Origin: an uncultured Prevotellaceae bacterium | GTDB taxonomy: Bacteria; Bacteroidota; Bacteroidia; Bacteroidales; Bacteroidaceae | Assembly: GCA_902768105.1 (NCBI GenBank) | Contig: CACXJZ010000010.1 | Location: 1 to 52,338 of the forward strand | Direction: 5' to 3' | Length of the DNA stretch: 52,338 nt | Shown: positions 5,754-12,977 of the stretch, in pieces | Layout of the letters: each line of letters begins with the position of its first letter | How positions within the stretch are numbered: the stretch's first letter is position 1 | Notes under the pieces: model-generated | The model's database searches: none | What the model was told of the DNA's origin: nothing | What the model saw: the letters and a program-made list of their open reading frames with translations, nothing else | Position numbers and translations under genes: made by a program

Positions 5754-7583
5754 TTACTCCTTAACTTGCTGTACCTGAGTCATGACACGGAGGAAGTTGC
5801 CTCCCCAGATGGCCTGGATATCACGCTCAGAGTAACGGCGCAGCATGAGCTGACGGGTGAAGTTGAGTAACTCTGACGAGTTGGCTAGGCCGCGTATGCC
5901 GCCGTCGCCGTCAAAATCGGTTCCCAAACCTACATGGTCAATACCCATCACCTGGATGGCATGCTCCAAATGCTGCATGGCATCGAGGACAGTTGCCTCG
6001 CCCTCCTTGCGGAGGAAGCCGGGATAGAGCGTCACCTGCATTACACCGCCTGCAGCGGCAAGGGCACGCATCTGCTCGTCGGTAAGGTTGCGAGGATGGT
6101 CGCGCAACGCACGACAGCTGCTGTGCGAACAGACGATAGGCTGCCCGCTGATGTCGAGCGCATCGTAGAAGCTCTTTTCGCCTGCATGACTCAAATCGAC
6201 CATGATGCCCAGACGGTTCATCTCACGGATAACCTGTTCGCCGAAGAGCGACACGCCGCCATGCGTGTTACAGCCTCGGGCAGAGTCACAGATGTCATTG
6301 TCACCGTTGTGGCAAAGCGTCATATAGACGATGCCACGCTGGGCGAAATGGCGCAGCGTCTGCAGGCTGCCGTTGAGCGCCAGACCGTTCTCTATACCCA
6401 GCATGATGCTCTTGCGCCCGTCACGCTTGTCCTTATAGAGGTCGGCAGGAGTACGTGCAATACTCAGATAGTCCTTATGCTCGTCAACAATGGCTTCTAT
6501 CTTGTCAAAGATGAGGTCGGCATACTCCGTGGGGGTGATGGCTGACGGCTGAGGGCTGTCGGCTGAGGGATTATGGACCAACGACGAGAAGGTTTCGCCA
6601 ATCTTGGGCTGTGGCAGGTAGGCCACCATGATGGTGGCATCCTGATGACCTTCTGTCATCTTGTGCAAATCGACAAGGATGCGAGGGTCGCGACTGCCGA
6701 AGTCGATACCTTGCGAGAAAAGCATGGGCGTGTCGCAATGGGTATCGAGGGTGAGCACGCGCTGGTGGAGCTGGCAGGCTTCACGGTAATGAGCTGCCTG
6801 ACGGACGAGCCACTGGAACAGCGGCAGGCCTTCGTCCAAGCACTCGGGATGCCACTGCACACCTATGATGCTCTTGAACTCGCGACTCTCCATAGCCTCA
6901 ATGACGCCATCAGGAGCTGTGGCGGTGACACGGAAACGCTGTCCCGGGTCATCGACAGCCTGATGGTGGAAAGAGTTGACATAGAGGAGCCTCCCCCTAT
7001 CCCCCTCCGAAGAGAGGGGGTGCAAAACCTCCTTATATATATTATATAATGTGGACTCGGGGTCTATGGTGACGCTATGGGTGGGCTCGGAGCGACGCGC
7101 ATCCTGCGAATGCTTGAGATTCCCCCTCCCTTCGGAGGGGGTGAGGGGGAGGCTCTGCCTTACGTGGCCACCGAGTGCCATCGCCAGCGTCTGGATACCG
7201 CGACAGATGCCAAGCATGGGTATCTGACGGTTATAGGCCAGCTGGGTCAGCATCAGTTCAGGCATATCGCGCTCGGTATTGATGCCACCTAACCCTGGCT
7301 GCGGCTCCTCGCCACAGTAGAGGGGGTTGTAGTCGGCACCACCACTGAGCAGCAGACCGTCGATGTGCTCCAACGTATTGAGGATGGCATCGGTATCGCT
7401 GAGCGGAGGGATGATGACCGGCACACCGCCTGCCCGCAACACCGACTTGTAATAAGCCTCACCCAGCTTGCAGTCGGGCTCGGCATAATTGCCCGTGATA
7501 CCAATAACGGGCTTGCGCTGAGCCTCTGGGAACGTCGCATAGACGCCCGACAGCTGCGACTGCCAGTCAAACCTATTGCTCAT
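5754..7583 (-). CDS. C26-type glutamine amidotransferase-like domain fused to M19 dipeptidase
   Basis: A 609-residue two-domain enzyme without signal peptide. Residues about 20-270 are a peptidase C26 (gamma-glutamyl hydrolase) domain: GICRGIQ with nucleophile C127 and QWHPE with H245/E247. Residues about 280-605 are a membrane-dipeptidase (M19) domain: DTHCDTP, ENG, LSHAG, CSHSSCRAL and GLGTDFDGDG supply the metal site. The pair suggests hydrolysis of gamma-glutamyl and dipeptide compounds, perhaps glutathione-like or murein products. Three foreign-looking insertions are translated in frame: palindromic elements at about 144-156 and 186-199, and a 7-bp repeat at about 339-348. It follows the Lrp-type gene by 2 nt (tag-tt-atg) and is in its operon. 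Its end is 11 bp from the convergent cyclase gene. Confidence 0.8.
   Translation of the reverse strand: MSNRFDWQSQLSGVYATFPEAQRKPVIGITGNYAEPDCKLGEAYYKSVLRAGGVPVIIPPLSDTDAILNTLEHIDGLLLSGGADYNPLYCGEEPQPGLGGINTERDMPELMLTQLAYNRQIPMLGICRGIQTLAMALGGHVRQSLPLTPSEGRGNLKHSQDARRSEPTHSVTIDPESTLYNIYKEVLHPLSSEGDRGRLLYVNSFHHQAVDDPGQRFRVTATAPDGVIEAMESREFKSIIGVQWHPECLDEGLPLFQWLVRQAAHYREACQLHQRVLTLDTHCDTPMLFSQGIDFGSRDPRILVDLHKMTEGHQDATIMVAYLPQPKIGETFSSLVHNPSADSPQPSAITPTEYADLIFDKIEAIVDEHKDYLSIARTPADLYKDKRDGRKSIMLGIENGLALNGSLQTLRHFAQRGIVYMTLCHNGDNDICDSARGCNTHGGVSLFGEQVIREMNRLGIMVDLSHAGEKSFYDALDISGQPIVCSHSSCRALRDHPRNLTDEQMRALAAAGGVMQVTLYPGFLRKEGEATVLDAMQHLEHAIQVMGIDHVGLGTDFDGDGGIRGLANSSELLNFTRQLMLRRYSERDIQAIWGGNFLRVMTQVQQVKE
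6540..6567 (-). repeat. 7-bp-period repeat inside the C26/M19 gene
   Basis: Four perfect-register heptamers fitting GGCTGWS on the plus strand, translated on the minus strand as SADSPQPSA in a loop of the M19 domain. Confidence 0.7.
6984..7031 (+). repeat. G/C-rich palindromic element, copy C
   Basis: The stem CCCCCTC/GAGGGGG (7001-7007/7014-7020) is preceded by AGCCTCCCCCT. It is nearly identical to copy D read on the other strand. Translated on the minus strand as VLHPLSSEGDRGR. Confidence 0.65.
7117..7160 (-). repeat. G/C-rich palindromic element, copy D
   Basis: A perfect 8-bp stem CCCCCTCC/GGAGGGGG (7122-7129/7134-7141) with a CTTC loop, then a GAGGGGGAGGCT tail. Opposite orientation to copy C, about 100 bp away. 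Translated as SLPLTPSEGRGN. Confidence 0.65.
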
Positions 7584-7585
7584 AA

Positions 7586-8047
7586 CTAATCTATTTGTAC
7601 GGGGATTTCACGCTTGATGCTCTGCTCGAGCGAGATCAGCGTCTCGGTAGCCACCACGCCGGGGATGTCCTGCAACTGTCCGTTGAGCAGCTCCATGAGC
7701 TGTTCGTTGTCGCGGGCATAAAGTTTGACCATCATGGTGTAGGGGCCTGTAGTAAAGTGGCACTCCACAACTTCGGGAATGTGCTGAAGACGCTCTACTA
7801 CATTGCGATACATGCTACCTCGCTCGAGGGTAATGCCCACATAGGTACAAGTGGAATAACCCAGGCTCTTGGGATTCACGTCGAATCCGCTGCCCATGAT
7901 AACATCACCCTCGATGAGGTGCTGTACGCGTTGGTGGATGGCTGCACGTGAGACATTGCACTCGGCGGCGACATCCTTGAAGGGGATACGTGCATTCTTG
8001 GAGAGAATGCTCAGTATCTTTTTGTCAAGATTATCAATTTTGTCCAT
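7586..8047 (-). CDS. Lrp/AsnC-family transcription regulator
   Basis: A 153-residue DNA-binding regulator. The N-terminal winged helix-turn-helix is clear (DNLDKKILSILSKNARIPF, then VAAECNVSRAAIHQRVQHL, about residues 5-45), followed by the RAM effector-binding domain (about 68-145) with the family's GPYTMMVKL and EQSIKREIPV features. The length is typical. The start follows the family N-terminus MDKIDNLDKKIL. It is the first gene of an operon with the C26/M19 peptidase, so it may sense an amino acid or dipeptide and control that enzyme; this link is inference from position. A good promoter lies at 8070-8101. Confidence 0.9.
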   Translation of the reverse strand: MDKIDNLDKKILSILSKNARIPFKDVAAECNVSRAAIHQRVQHLIEGDVIMGSGFDVNPKSLGYSTCTYVGITLERGSMYRNVVERLQHIPEVVECHFTTGPYTMMVKLYARDNEQLMELLNGQLQDIPGVVATETLISLEQSIKREIPVQID

Positions 8048-8069
8048 ACTAATTTGTTCTTAGCGGAAG

Positions 8070-8101
8070 CAAAAGTAAGCAAAATTGATGAAACATGCAA
8101 C
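8070..8101 (-). promoter_or_regulatory. Promoter of the Lrp-peptidase operon
   Basis: On the minus strand GTTG (8098-8101), 20 nt, TACTTTTG (8070-8077); ATG at 8047. It lies in the 91-bp gap after the FKBP operon, in which I see no clear terminator. Confidence 0.55.
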
Positions 8102-8138
8102 ATTTTGCGCGAAAATTTGCGATTTTCGTAACAAAAGT

Positions 8139-9086
8139 TTACTTACGCTTCTTCTTGGCAGGCTTTTTGACCGGTTTTTTCACTTCTTTCTTCACGACGG
8201 GAGTGGTGACAGCAGGTGTACGACCTTCAATGTCAATCAGCTCCACATCGAAAATCAGAGCAGAGAAAGGTTTGATCTGTCCCTGTTCCCTCTCACCGTA
8301 GGCCAGCTCATAGGGGATGTAAAGTGTCCACTTACTGCCGACAGGCATCAGTGTCAGCGCCTCAGTCCAACCCTTGATGACCTGATTGGCACGGAAAGAC
8401 ACCGGCTGGTCGCCGTGACGTGAAGAGGCATCGAAGACGGTGCCGTCAACCAGACGACCTTCATACTTCACCTTGACTGTCTCTGTAGCCTTGGGAATGT
8501 CACCGGTACCGGCCTTCAGAACCTTGTACTGCAGGCCACTGGGCAGAACCACCACAGAGGTATCCTTGGCATTCTCAGCCAAGAAAGCACGGCCTGCGTC
8601 ACGGTTCGGTCCGTACAGACGCTCGTTTTTCAGCTCAATGTCCTCGGCCAGCGTTGCCTGGTAAAAGGCACCGGCTCCGTCAATAGTCTTGAAGATGGTG
8701 GTGTCGTTATGCAGTGCGTCCAGGAATCCTTTGTAGAACATCTCGGTATTGATGACGTCCTGTGTTCCCTTAAAACGGTTCTGCACGTCGGGCAGCATGC
8801 GGCTGCTAACCTGAGAAGCAACGTCCAGTCCGGCTGCGTAAGTCTTAAACTGAGCATCGTCGGTATGCTTCAGGAACTCCTGGAAGCCACGGATAAAGTC
8901 GTCCATCTTGGTGGTATCGACTCCTGCCTGACGGCTCAGATAGGGCATCAACCCGATGGTGCAGTTCATACCTGCCGCATAACTAACAGAGTCGCTGCGG
9001 CTTAACTCAACGTTCTGTGCACTGACAGAATGAAAAGAGGCACCCATCATGAGGATGAGTGCCCATGTGAAAAATGAATGTCTCAT
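8139..9086 (-). CDS. FKBP-type peptidyl-prolyl isomerase, exported, Lys-rich tail
   Basis: A 315-residue isomerase for periplasmic or surface protein folding. A signal peptide (1-23, ends VSA-Q) precedes an FkpA/Mip-like helical N-terminal dimer domain (about 30-175) and an FKBP domain (about 185-290; VKVKYEGRLVDGTVFDAS, VIKGWTEAL, IPYELAYGERE, FDVELIDIE). The last 20 residues are unusually rich in Lys and Pro (KKEVKKPVKKPAKKKRK), perhaps for binding a negatively charged surface. It is the third gene of a three-FKBP operon; its ATG overlaps the preceding stop (TAATG). Confidence 0.85.
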   Translation of the reverse strand: MRHSFFTWALILMMGASFHSVSAQNVELSRSDSVSYAAGMNCTIGLMPYLSRQAGVDTTKMDDFIRGFQEFLKHTDDAQFKTYAAGLDVASQVSSRMLPDVQNRFKGTQDVINTEMFYKGFLDALHNDTTIFKTIDGAGAFYQATLAEDIELKNERLYGPNRDAGRAFLAENAKDTSVVVLPSGLQYKVLKAGTGDIPKATETVKVKYEGRLVDGTVFDASSRHGDQPVSFRANQVIKGWTEALTLMPVGSKWTLYIPYELAYGEREQGQIKPFSALIFDVELIDIEGRTPAVTTPVVKKEVKKPVKKPAKKKRK

Positions 9087-10000
9087 TACTTCTTATTCTT
9101 TATCTCAAGCAACTGAATCTTGAAAATCAGAGCAGAGAAAGGCTTGATCTGACCTGTCTCACGCTCGCCATAAGCAAGCTCCTGGGGAATGTAAACCTCC
9201 CACTCAGAACCAACAGGCATGTGGGTAAGAATCTCCGTCCAACCCTTGATGACGCGGTTTGCATACATCTCGGCGGCCTGATTGCGCTGCAGAGAGCTGT
9301 CGAATACGGTACCGTCAATCAGCTTACCCTCGTAGTGTACCTTCACCAGTGAGGTATCGGCAGGAATGGCACCAGAACCTTCCTTGATAACCTTGTACTG
9401 TACGAAAGAGTTGATCTTCTTTCCGTCGGGCTGCTCAACGACAACGGGAAGAACCTTCACGCCTTCCTTCTTAGCATTGGCGGCAAGGAACTCCTCACCA
9501 GCCTTCTTGTTAGCACCAAACTCCTTCTCAACGGCCTTGCTTCTGATCTCCTGCATCTTGGTGGTAGCTGTCTCCTGAGCCTGCTCAATGGTCATCAGGC
9601 CAACCTTACCTGTGGTAGCAGTGATGAAACCTGCCATGAAGTTCTTGAGGGAAATGGTCTGTGTAGAGTCGTTGCCAAACAGCTGATGGTTAATACCCTT
9701 CATCATCTGGTTAGAAATCTGCTGACCAATCTGGATACCTGCATAGTAGGCAACCTTTCTCTTGTCGTCACCAGCATTGGCACCTTCATTCATACCCTTT
9801 ACGAAGTCGTCCATGTAAGCAGTGTCAACACCCAGTGTGCTTACCAGATACTCTTTCAGACCCTGCGTCTGAGACATACCCAGTGCATAGCTCAAGGTAT
9901 CAACATCATTCTTCAAATCGGCCTTGGGAGTGCCGTTGCCGCATGATGTGAATGCAACTGCGGCGATAGCCATAGCGGCTACAAAAGTTAACTTTTTCAT
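9086..10000 (-). CDS. FKBP-type peptidyl-prolyl isomerase, lipoprotein
   Basis: A 304-residue isomerase with a lipobox (AFTSC, Cys20), so it is membrane anchored. The N-terminal FkpA/Mip-like helical domain (about 30-175) contains DTLSYALGMSQTQG and FVKGMNEG motifs shared with both neighbours. The FKBP domain (about 205-300) has VHYEGKLIDGTVFDSS, VIKGWTEIL and IPQELAYGERETGQIKPFSA. It is the middle gene of three paralogues read leftward. The TAATG overlap with the next gene suggests coupled translation. Residue pattern and length are normal for Bacteroidota FkpA-like proteins. Confidence 0.88.
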   Translation of the reverse strand: MKKLTFVAAMAIAAVAFTSCGNGTPKADLKNDVDTLSYALGMSQTQGLKEYLVSTLGVDTAYMDDFVKGMNEGANAGDDKRKVAYYAGIQIGQQISNQMMKGINHQLFGNDSTQTISLKNFMAGFITATTGKVGLMTIEQAQETATTKMQEIRSKAVEKEFGANKKAGEEFLAANAKKEGVKVLPVVVEQPDGKKINSFVQYKVIKEGSGAIPADTSLVKVHYEGKLIDGTVFDSSLQRNQAAEMYANRVIKGWTEILTHMPVGSEWEVYIPQELAYGERETGQIKPFSALIFKIQLLEIKNKK

Positions 10001-10002
10001 TG

Positions 10003-10031
10003 TTTATAATTTAATGTTTAATGTTTTAATG
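10003..10031. repeat. 7-bp-period repeat between two FKBP genes
   Basis: TTTATAA, two perfect TTTAATG units and an 8-bp TTTTAATG on the plus strand. On the mRNA strand this is the CATTAAA-type unit also found after pnp and after the Mfa2-like gene. Confidence 0.55.
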
Positions 10032-10038
10032 TCTGATA

Positions 10039-10644
10039 TTACATCACCTTGATGAGTTCCACATCAAAAATCAGTGCGGCATAAGGAGGAATAGATGCTC
10101 CGGCACCACCCTCACCGTAAGCCAGACGGTAAGGAATAAAGAAGCGGTACTTGGCACCCTCCTGCATCAACTGCAGACCTTCCGTCCATCCGGCAATGAC
10201 CTGCTGCAAGCCAAAGACGGCAGGCTCACCGCGCTGCACGCTGGAATCGAACACCGTTCCGTCAATAAGGAAACCTTCATAGTGGCACTTCACGCTGTCC
10301 TTGGCACTCGGCTTTTTGCCGTTACCTTCCTGCAGCACCTTATACTGCAAACCGCTGGGCAACGTCACAACACCCTCTTTCTTGGCATTCTCGGCCAGAT
10401 ACTTCTCGCCAGCCTCCTTGTGCGTCTTACCTTGCTCAGCACGTTCCTTGTTCAGCTTCTCCTCTTGAGCAGCAAAATAGTTCTGGACTATCTGTTGCGC
10501 GTCACGGTTCGACACCTTCAACTCATTACCTGCCAGCACATCCTTGATGGCAGCTGCAAAATCATCGATATTCAGGTCTTGTGCACCCATCTGGGCCAGC
10601 TGATGGCCGATGCCCAGACCCAGGGCATAACTTACTTTATCCAT
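10039..10644 (-). CDS. FKBP-type peptidyl-prolyl isomerase, no signal peptide
   Basis: A 201-residue isomerase starting MDKVSYALGLGIGHQL with no signal sequence, so probably cytosolic. Residues 1-85 form the helical Mip/FkpA-like dimer region and about 100-201 the FKBP domain (VKCHYEGFLIDGTVFDSS, VIAGWTEGLQLM, IPYRLAYGEGGAG, FDVELIKV). It is the first gene of the operon behind a strong promoter at 10687-10717. Together with the lipoprotein and exported paralogues it covers three compartments. Confidence 0.88.
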   Translation of the reverse strand: MDKVSYALGLGIGHQLAQMGAQDLNIDDFAAAIKDVLAGNELKVSNRDAQQIVQNYFAAQEEKLNKERAEQGKTHKEAGEKYLAENAKKEGVVTLPSGLQYKVLQEGNGKKPSAKDSVKCHYEGFLIDGTVFDSSVQRGEPAVFGLQQVIAGWTEGLQLMQEGAKYRFFIPYRLAYGEGGAGASIPPYAALIFDVELIKVM

Positions 10645-10686
10645 TTGCTTTCTCTATTATTAATAATGTCTATATAAAAACGGGTG

Positions 10687-10717
10687 CAAAGGTAGCACAA
10701 TTTGAAGATACGGCAAA
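10687..10717 (-). promoter_or_regulatory. Promoter of the three-FKBP operon
   Basis: On the minus strand TTTG (10714-10717), 19 nt, TACCTTTG (10687-10694): an almost perfect Bacteroidota promoter 43 nt before the ATG. Confidence 0.7.
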
Positions 10718-10767
10718 ATAAATGTGGCAGCAGTTGTGTTAAATAATCATAAATATGTCCATCTTAT

Positions 10768-10795
10768 CACTTCGCACCTTTCGCTTTTCACTTAA
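10768..10795. repeat. 7-bp-period repeat overlapping the rplM leader promoter
   Basis: Four heptamers close to CRCYTTT; the same unit as the AGTGAAA repeat after rpsB, on the other strand. It covers the -33 region of the promoter that follows. Confidence 0.5.
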
Positions 10796-10809
10796 TATTC
10801 GTACCTTTG
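10779..10809 (+). promoter_or_regulatory. Promoter of the rplM leader RNA
   Basis: TACCTTTG at 10802-10809 with a weak TTTC -33-like box at 10779-10782, 19 nt upstream. Start expected near 10815. Confidence 0.6.
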
Positions 10810-10810
10810 C

Positions 10811-10985
10811 AGTCCGATTTCAAGGGGAGAGTCTTAGAATCCCCACAGGACAAGTGTGTAAATAGTGGTGTCTTTGGCCGGGCATAACGGTTTGTGAATC
10901 ACTGGTTCAAGGGCGGTGAAAGTCCGCTAAGCGTATCGTTAGACTACCATGCAGGGAGTTAGACCTCTGCGGGTTGTTTTTGTGC
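10811..10985 (+). ncRNA. Structured leader RNA upstream of rplM-rpsI
   Basis: Between a promoter and rplM lies about 170 nt with nested helices: GTCC/GGAC (10812-10815/10848-10851) around GGGGA/TCCCC (10824-10828/10840-10844); GCGG/CCGC (10913-10916/10924-10927); and a terminator-like hairpin GCAGGG/CTCTGC (10951-10956/10965-10970) followed by GGGTTGTTTTT. This looks like a ribosomal-protein leader with an attenuator, 50 nt before the rplM ATG. A leader for L13 has been described in Bacteroidia, but I cannot check whether it is this one. Confidence 0.55.
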
Positions 10986-11033
10986 GCATATAATATAAAC
11001 AATGTTTTTTAGTAGTAAAATTATTAAGTAAAA

Positions 11034-11495
11034 ATGAACACTTTAAGTTACAAGACCGTTTCCGCCAATAAGGAAACTGCTAAGAAGGAGTGGGTGGTTA
11101 TTGATGCCACAGACCAGGTTGTTGGTCGTCTCGCTTCGAAAGTAGCGAAGCTGATTCGCGGAAAGTACAAGCCCAACTTCACACCCCACGTGGATTGTGG
11201 CGACAACGTCATTATCATCAACGCCCAGAAGGTTGTCTTCACTGGTAAGAAAGAGACCGACAAGGTTTACACCCGCTACACAGGCTATCCCGGTGGACAG
11301 CGCTTCAACACGCCGGCAGAGCTCCGCAAGAAGCCCTTTGGCACCGAGCGCATCATCCGTCACGCTGTTAAGGGCATGCTGCCCAAAGGCCCCCTCGGTC
11401 GCAGCCTGCTGAACAACCTCTACATTTACGAAGGCACTGAGCACAAGCACGAGGCTCAGAAGCCCAAAGCAATTGATATTAACCAGTATAAATAA
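11034..11495 (+). CDS. rplM: 50S ribosomal protein L13
   Basis: A 153-residue ribosomal protein uL13. Recognisable segments are WVVIDATDQVVGRLASKVAK (20-39), GKYKPNFTPHVDCGDNVIIIN, the YTRYTGYPGG loop and the MLPKGPLGR motif. Length is normal for Bacteroidota. It is the first gene of the rplM-rpsI pair, 10 nt before rpsI, and follows a structured leader with a possible attenuator, so autoregulation is likely. Confidence 0.97.
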   Translation: MNTLSYKTVSANKETAKKEWVVIDATDQVVGRLASKVAKLIRGKYKPNFTPHVDCGDNVIIINAQKVVFTGKKETDKVYTRYTGYPGGQRFNTPAELRKKPFGTERIIRHAVKGMLPKGPLGRSLLNNLYIYEGTEHKHEAQKPKAIDINQYK

Positions 11496-11505
11496 ATAAG
11501 GTAAG

Positions 11506-11892
11506 ATGGAAATGATTAATGCAATCGGTCGTCGTAAGAGCTCAGTAGCTCGCGTCTATCTGACAGAAGGTACAGGTAAGATTACGATCAATAAGAAGGA
11601 CTTAACCGAATATTTCCCCTCAGCCATTCTGCAGTATGTGGTAAAGCAGCCGCTCGCCCTGCTGGAAGTTGCTGAGAAATATGACATCAAGGCAAACCTC
11701 GACGGTGGTGGCTTTACCGGCCAGAGCCAGGCTCTGCGTCTTGCTATTGCCCGCGCTCTCGTGAAGGTTAATGCAGAGGACAAGAAGAACCTGAAGAACC
11801 ACGGATTCCTGACACGTGATGCCCGTGAGGTTGAGCGTAAGAAGCCGGGGCAGCCGAAGGCTCGTCGTCGCTTCCAGTTCAGTAAGCGTTAA
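11506..11892 (+). CDS. rpsI: 30S ribosomal protein S9
   Basis: A 128-residue uS9. It has the family start NAIGRRKSSVARVYL, the GGGFTGQSQALRLAIARAL core and the basic tail ending RRRFQFSKR that reaches the P-site tRNA. It sits directly behind rplM. The 142 nt to rpsB hold a structured, CTAG-rich leader and no terminator with a T-run, so rpsI may read through into rpsB-tsf. Confidence 0.97.
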   Translation: MEMINAIGRRKSSVARVYLTEGTGKITINKKDLTEYFPSAILQYVVKQPLALLEVAEKYDIKANLDGGGFTGQSQALRLAIARALVKVNAEDKKNLKNHGFLTRDAREVERKKPGQPKARRRFQFSKR

Positions 11893-11906
11893 TATCACTG
11901 GACAAC

Positions 11907-11978
11907 GTTTAGCATCTAAACCGGTGGGACTCTGGCTAGTACTGCTAGTGCTACTAGTACAACTAGACTACCCATGGG
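11907..11978 (+). promoter_or_regulatory. Structured rpsB leader with CTAG repeats
   Basis: A small hairpin GTTTAG/CTAAAC (11907-11912/11916-11921) is followed by a long stem in which CCGGTGGG (11921-11928) pairs with CCCATGGG (11971-11978) with one mismatch and one G-U pair. Inside it CTAG occurs at 11936, 11945, 11954 and 11963, exactly 9 nt apart. A candidate S2-responsive leader; not recognised as a named family. Confidence 0.45.
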
Positions 11979-12034
11979 TTGATCTAACAAAAAGATTAAA
12001 AAGAAAGTAAACAACAATTTAAACATTTAAGAAA

Positions 12035-12889
12035 ATGTCAAGAACAAATTTTGATATGTTGCTGGAGGCCGGATGTCACTTCGGTCACCTCACACGCAAG
12101 TGGAACCCCGCAATGGCTCCCTACATCTATACCGAGCGTAACGGTATTCACATCATCGACCTGCACAAGACAGTAGTAAAGATTGATACTGCTGCCGAGG
12201 CTCTGAAGCAGATTGCCAAGAGTGGCAAGAAGATCCTGTTCGTCGCTACTAAAAAACAAGCTAAGGAAGTGATCGCTGAGAAAGCTACCAGCGTAAACAT
12301 GCCTTACGTTATCGAGCGCTGGCCGGGCGGTATGCTTACCAACTTCCCGACTATCCGCAAGGCGGTCAAGAAAATGGCGAACATCGACAAGCTGATGCAG
12401 GACGGTACGTTCGGAAACCTCTCAAAGCGTGAGCTGCTGCAGATTACCCGTCAGCGTGCCAAGCTGGAGAAGAACCTCGGTTCTATCGCTGACCTGACTC
12501 GTCTGCCCAGCGCCCTGTTCGTGGTTGACGTAATGAAGGAGAACATCGCTGTACGCGAGGCAAACCGTCTGGGTATTCCCGTATTCGGTATTGTTGACAC
12601 CAACAGCGACCCCAAGAACATTGACTTCATCATCCCTGCCAACGATGACGCTAAGGACAGCGTAGAGGTAATCCTCAACGCTTGCTGTGCCGCCATCAAC
12701 GAGGGTCTGGAGGAGCGCAAGGCTGAGAAGGCCGACGAGAAGGCTGCCGACGCACAGGCTGAGGCCGAGGCTGAAGAGGTAAAGCCCAAGCGCACCCGTA
12801 AGCCCCGCAAGGAAGAGGCTCCCGCCGAAGCTCCCGTAGCTGAGGAGGCTGCTGCTCCTGCAGAAGAAAAGGCTCCCGCCGCTGAATAA
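12035..12889 (+). CDS. rpsB: 30S ribosomal protein S2
   Basis: A 284-residue uS2. The core (about 1-228) has LLEAGCHFGHLTRKWNP, YIYTERNGIHIIDLHKT, FVATKKQAKE, WPGGMLTNF and VDTNSDP. Residues about 229-284 are an Ala/Glu/Lys/Pro-rich low-complexity tail (EAEAEEVKPKRTRKPRKEE), longer than in E. coli but common in Bacteroidota. It precedes tsf as in most bacteria. The 88-nt gap to tsf consists largely of two 7-bp-period repeats, the first beginning in the stop codon. Confidence 0.97.
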   Translation: MSRTNFDMLLEAGCHFGHLTRKWNPAMAPYIYTERNGIHIIDLHKTVVKIDTAAEALKQIAKSGKKILFVATKKQAKEVIAEKATSVNMPYVIERWPGGMLTNFPTIRKAVKKMANIDKLMQDGTFGNLSKRELLQITRQRAKLEKNLGSIADLTRLPSALFVVDVMKENIAVREANRLGIPVFGIVDTNSDPKNIDFIIPANDDAKDSVEVILNACCAAINEGLEERKAEKADEKAADAQAEAEAEEVKPKRTRKPRKEEAPAEAPVAEEAAAPAEEKAPAAE

Positions 12890-12916
12890 GTGAAAAGTGA
12901 AGAGTGAAAAGTGAAT
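12889..12916. repeat. 7-bp-period repeat starting at the rpsB stop codon
   Basis: Four heptamers fitting AGTGAAD in exact register; the first base is the last base of the rpsB stop. Confidence 0.7.
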
Positions 12917-12936
12917 AATTTGCTGCCGCTCGGAAC

Positions 12937-12972
12937 ATTTAAATTGTAAATGGTAAATTTTAAAATTGTAAA
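12937..12972. repeat. 7-bp-period repeat just before tsf
   Basis: Four heptamers ending TAAA plus an 8-bp one, reaching to 6 nt before the tsf ATG. Confidence 0.55.
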
Positions 12973-12977
12973 TTAAA

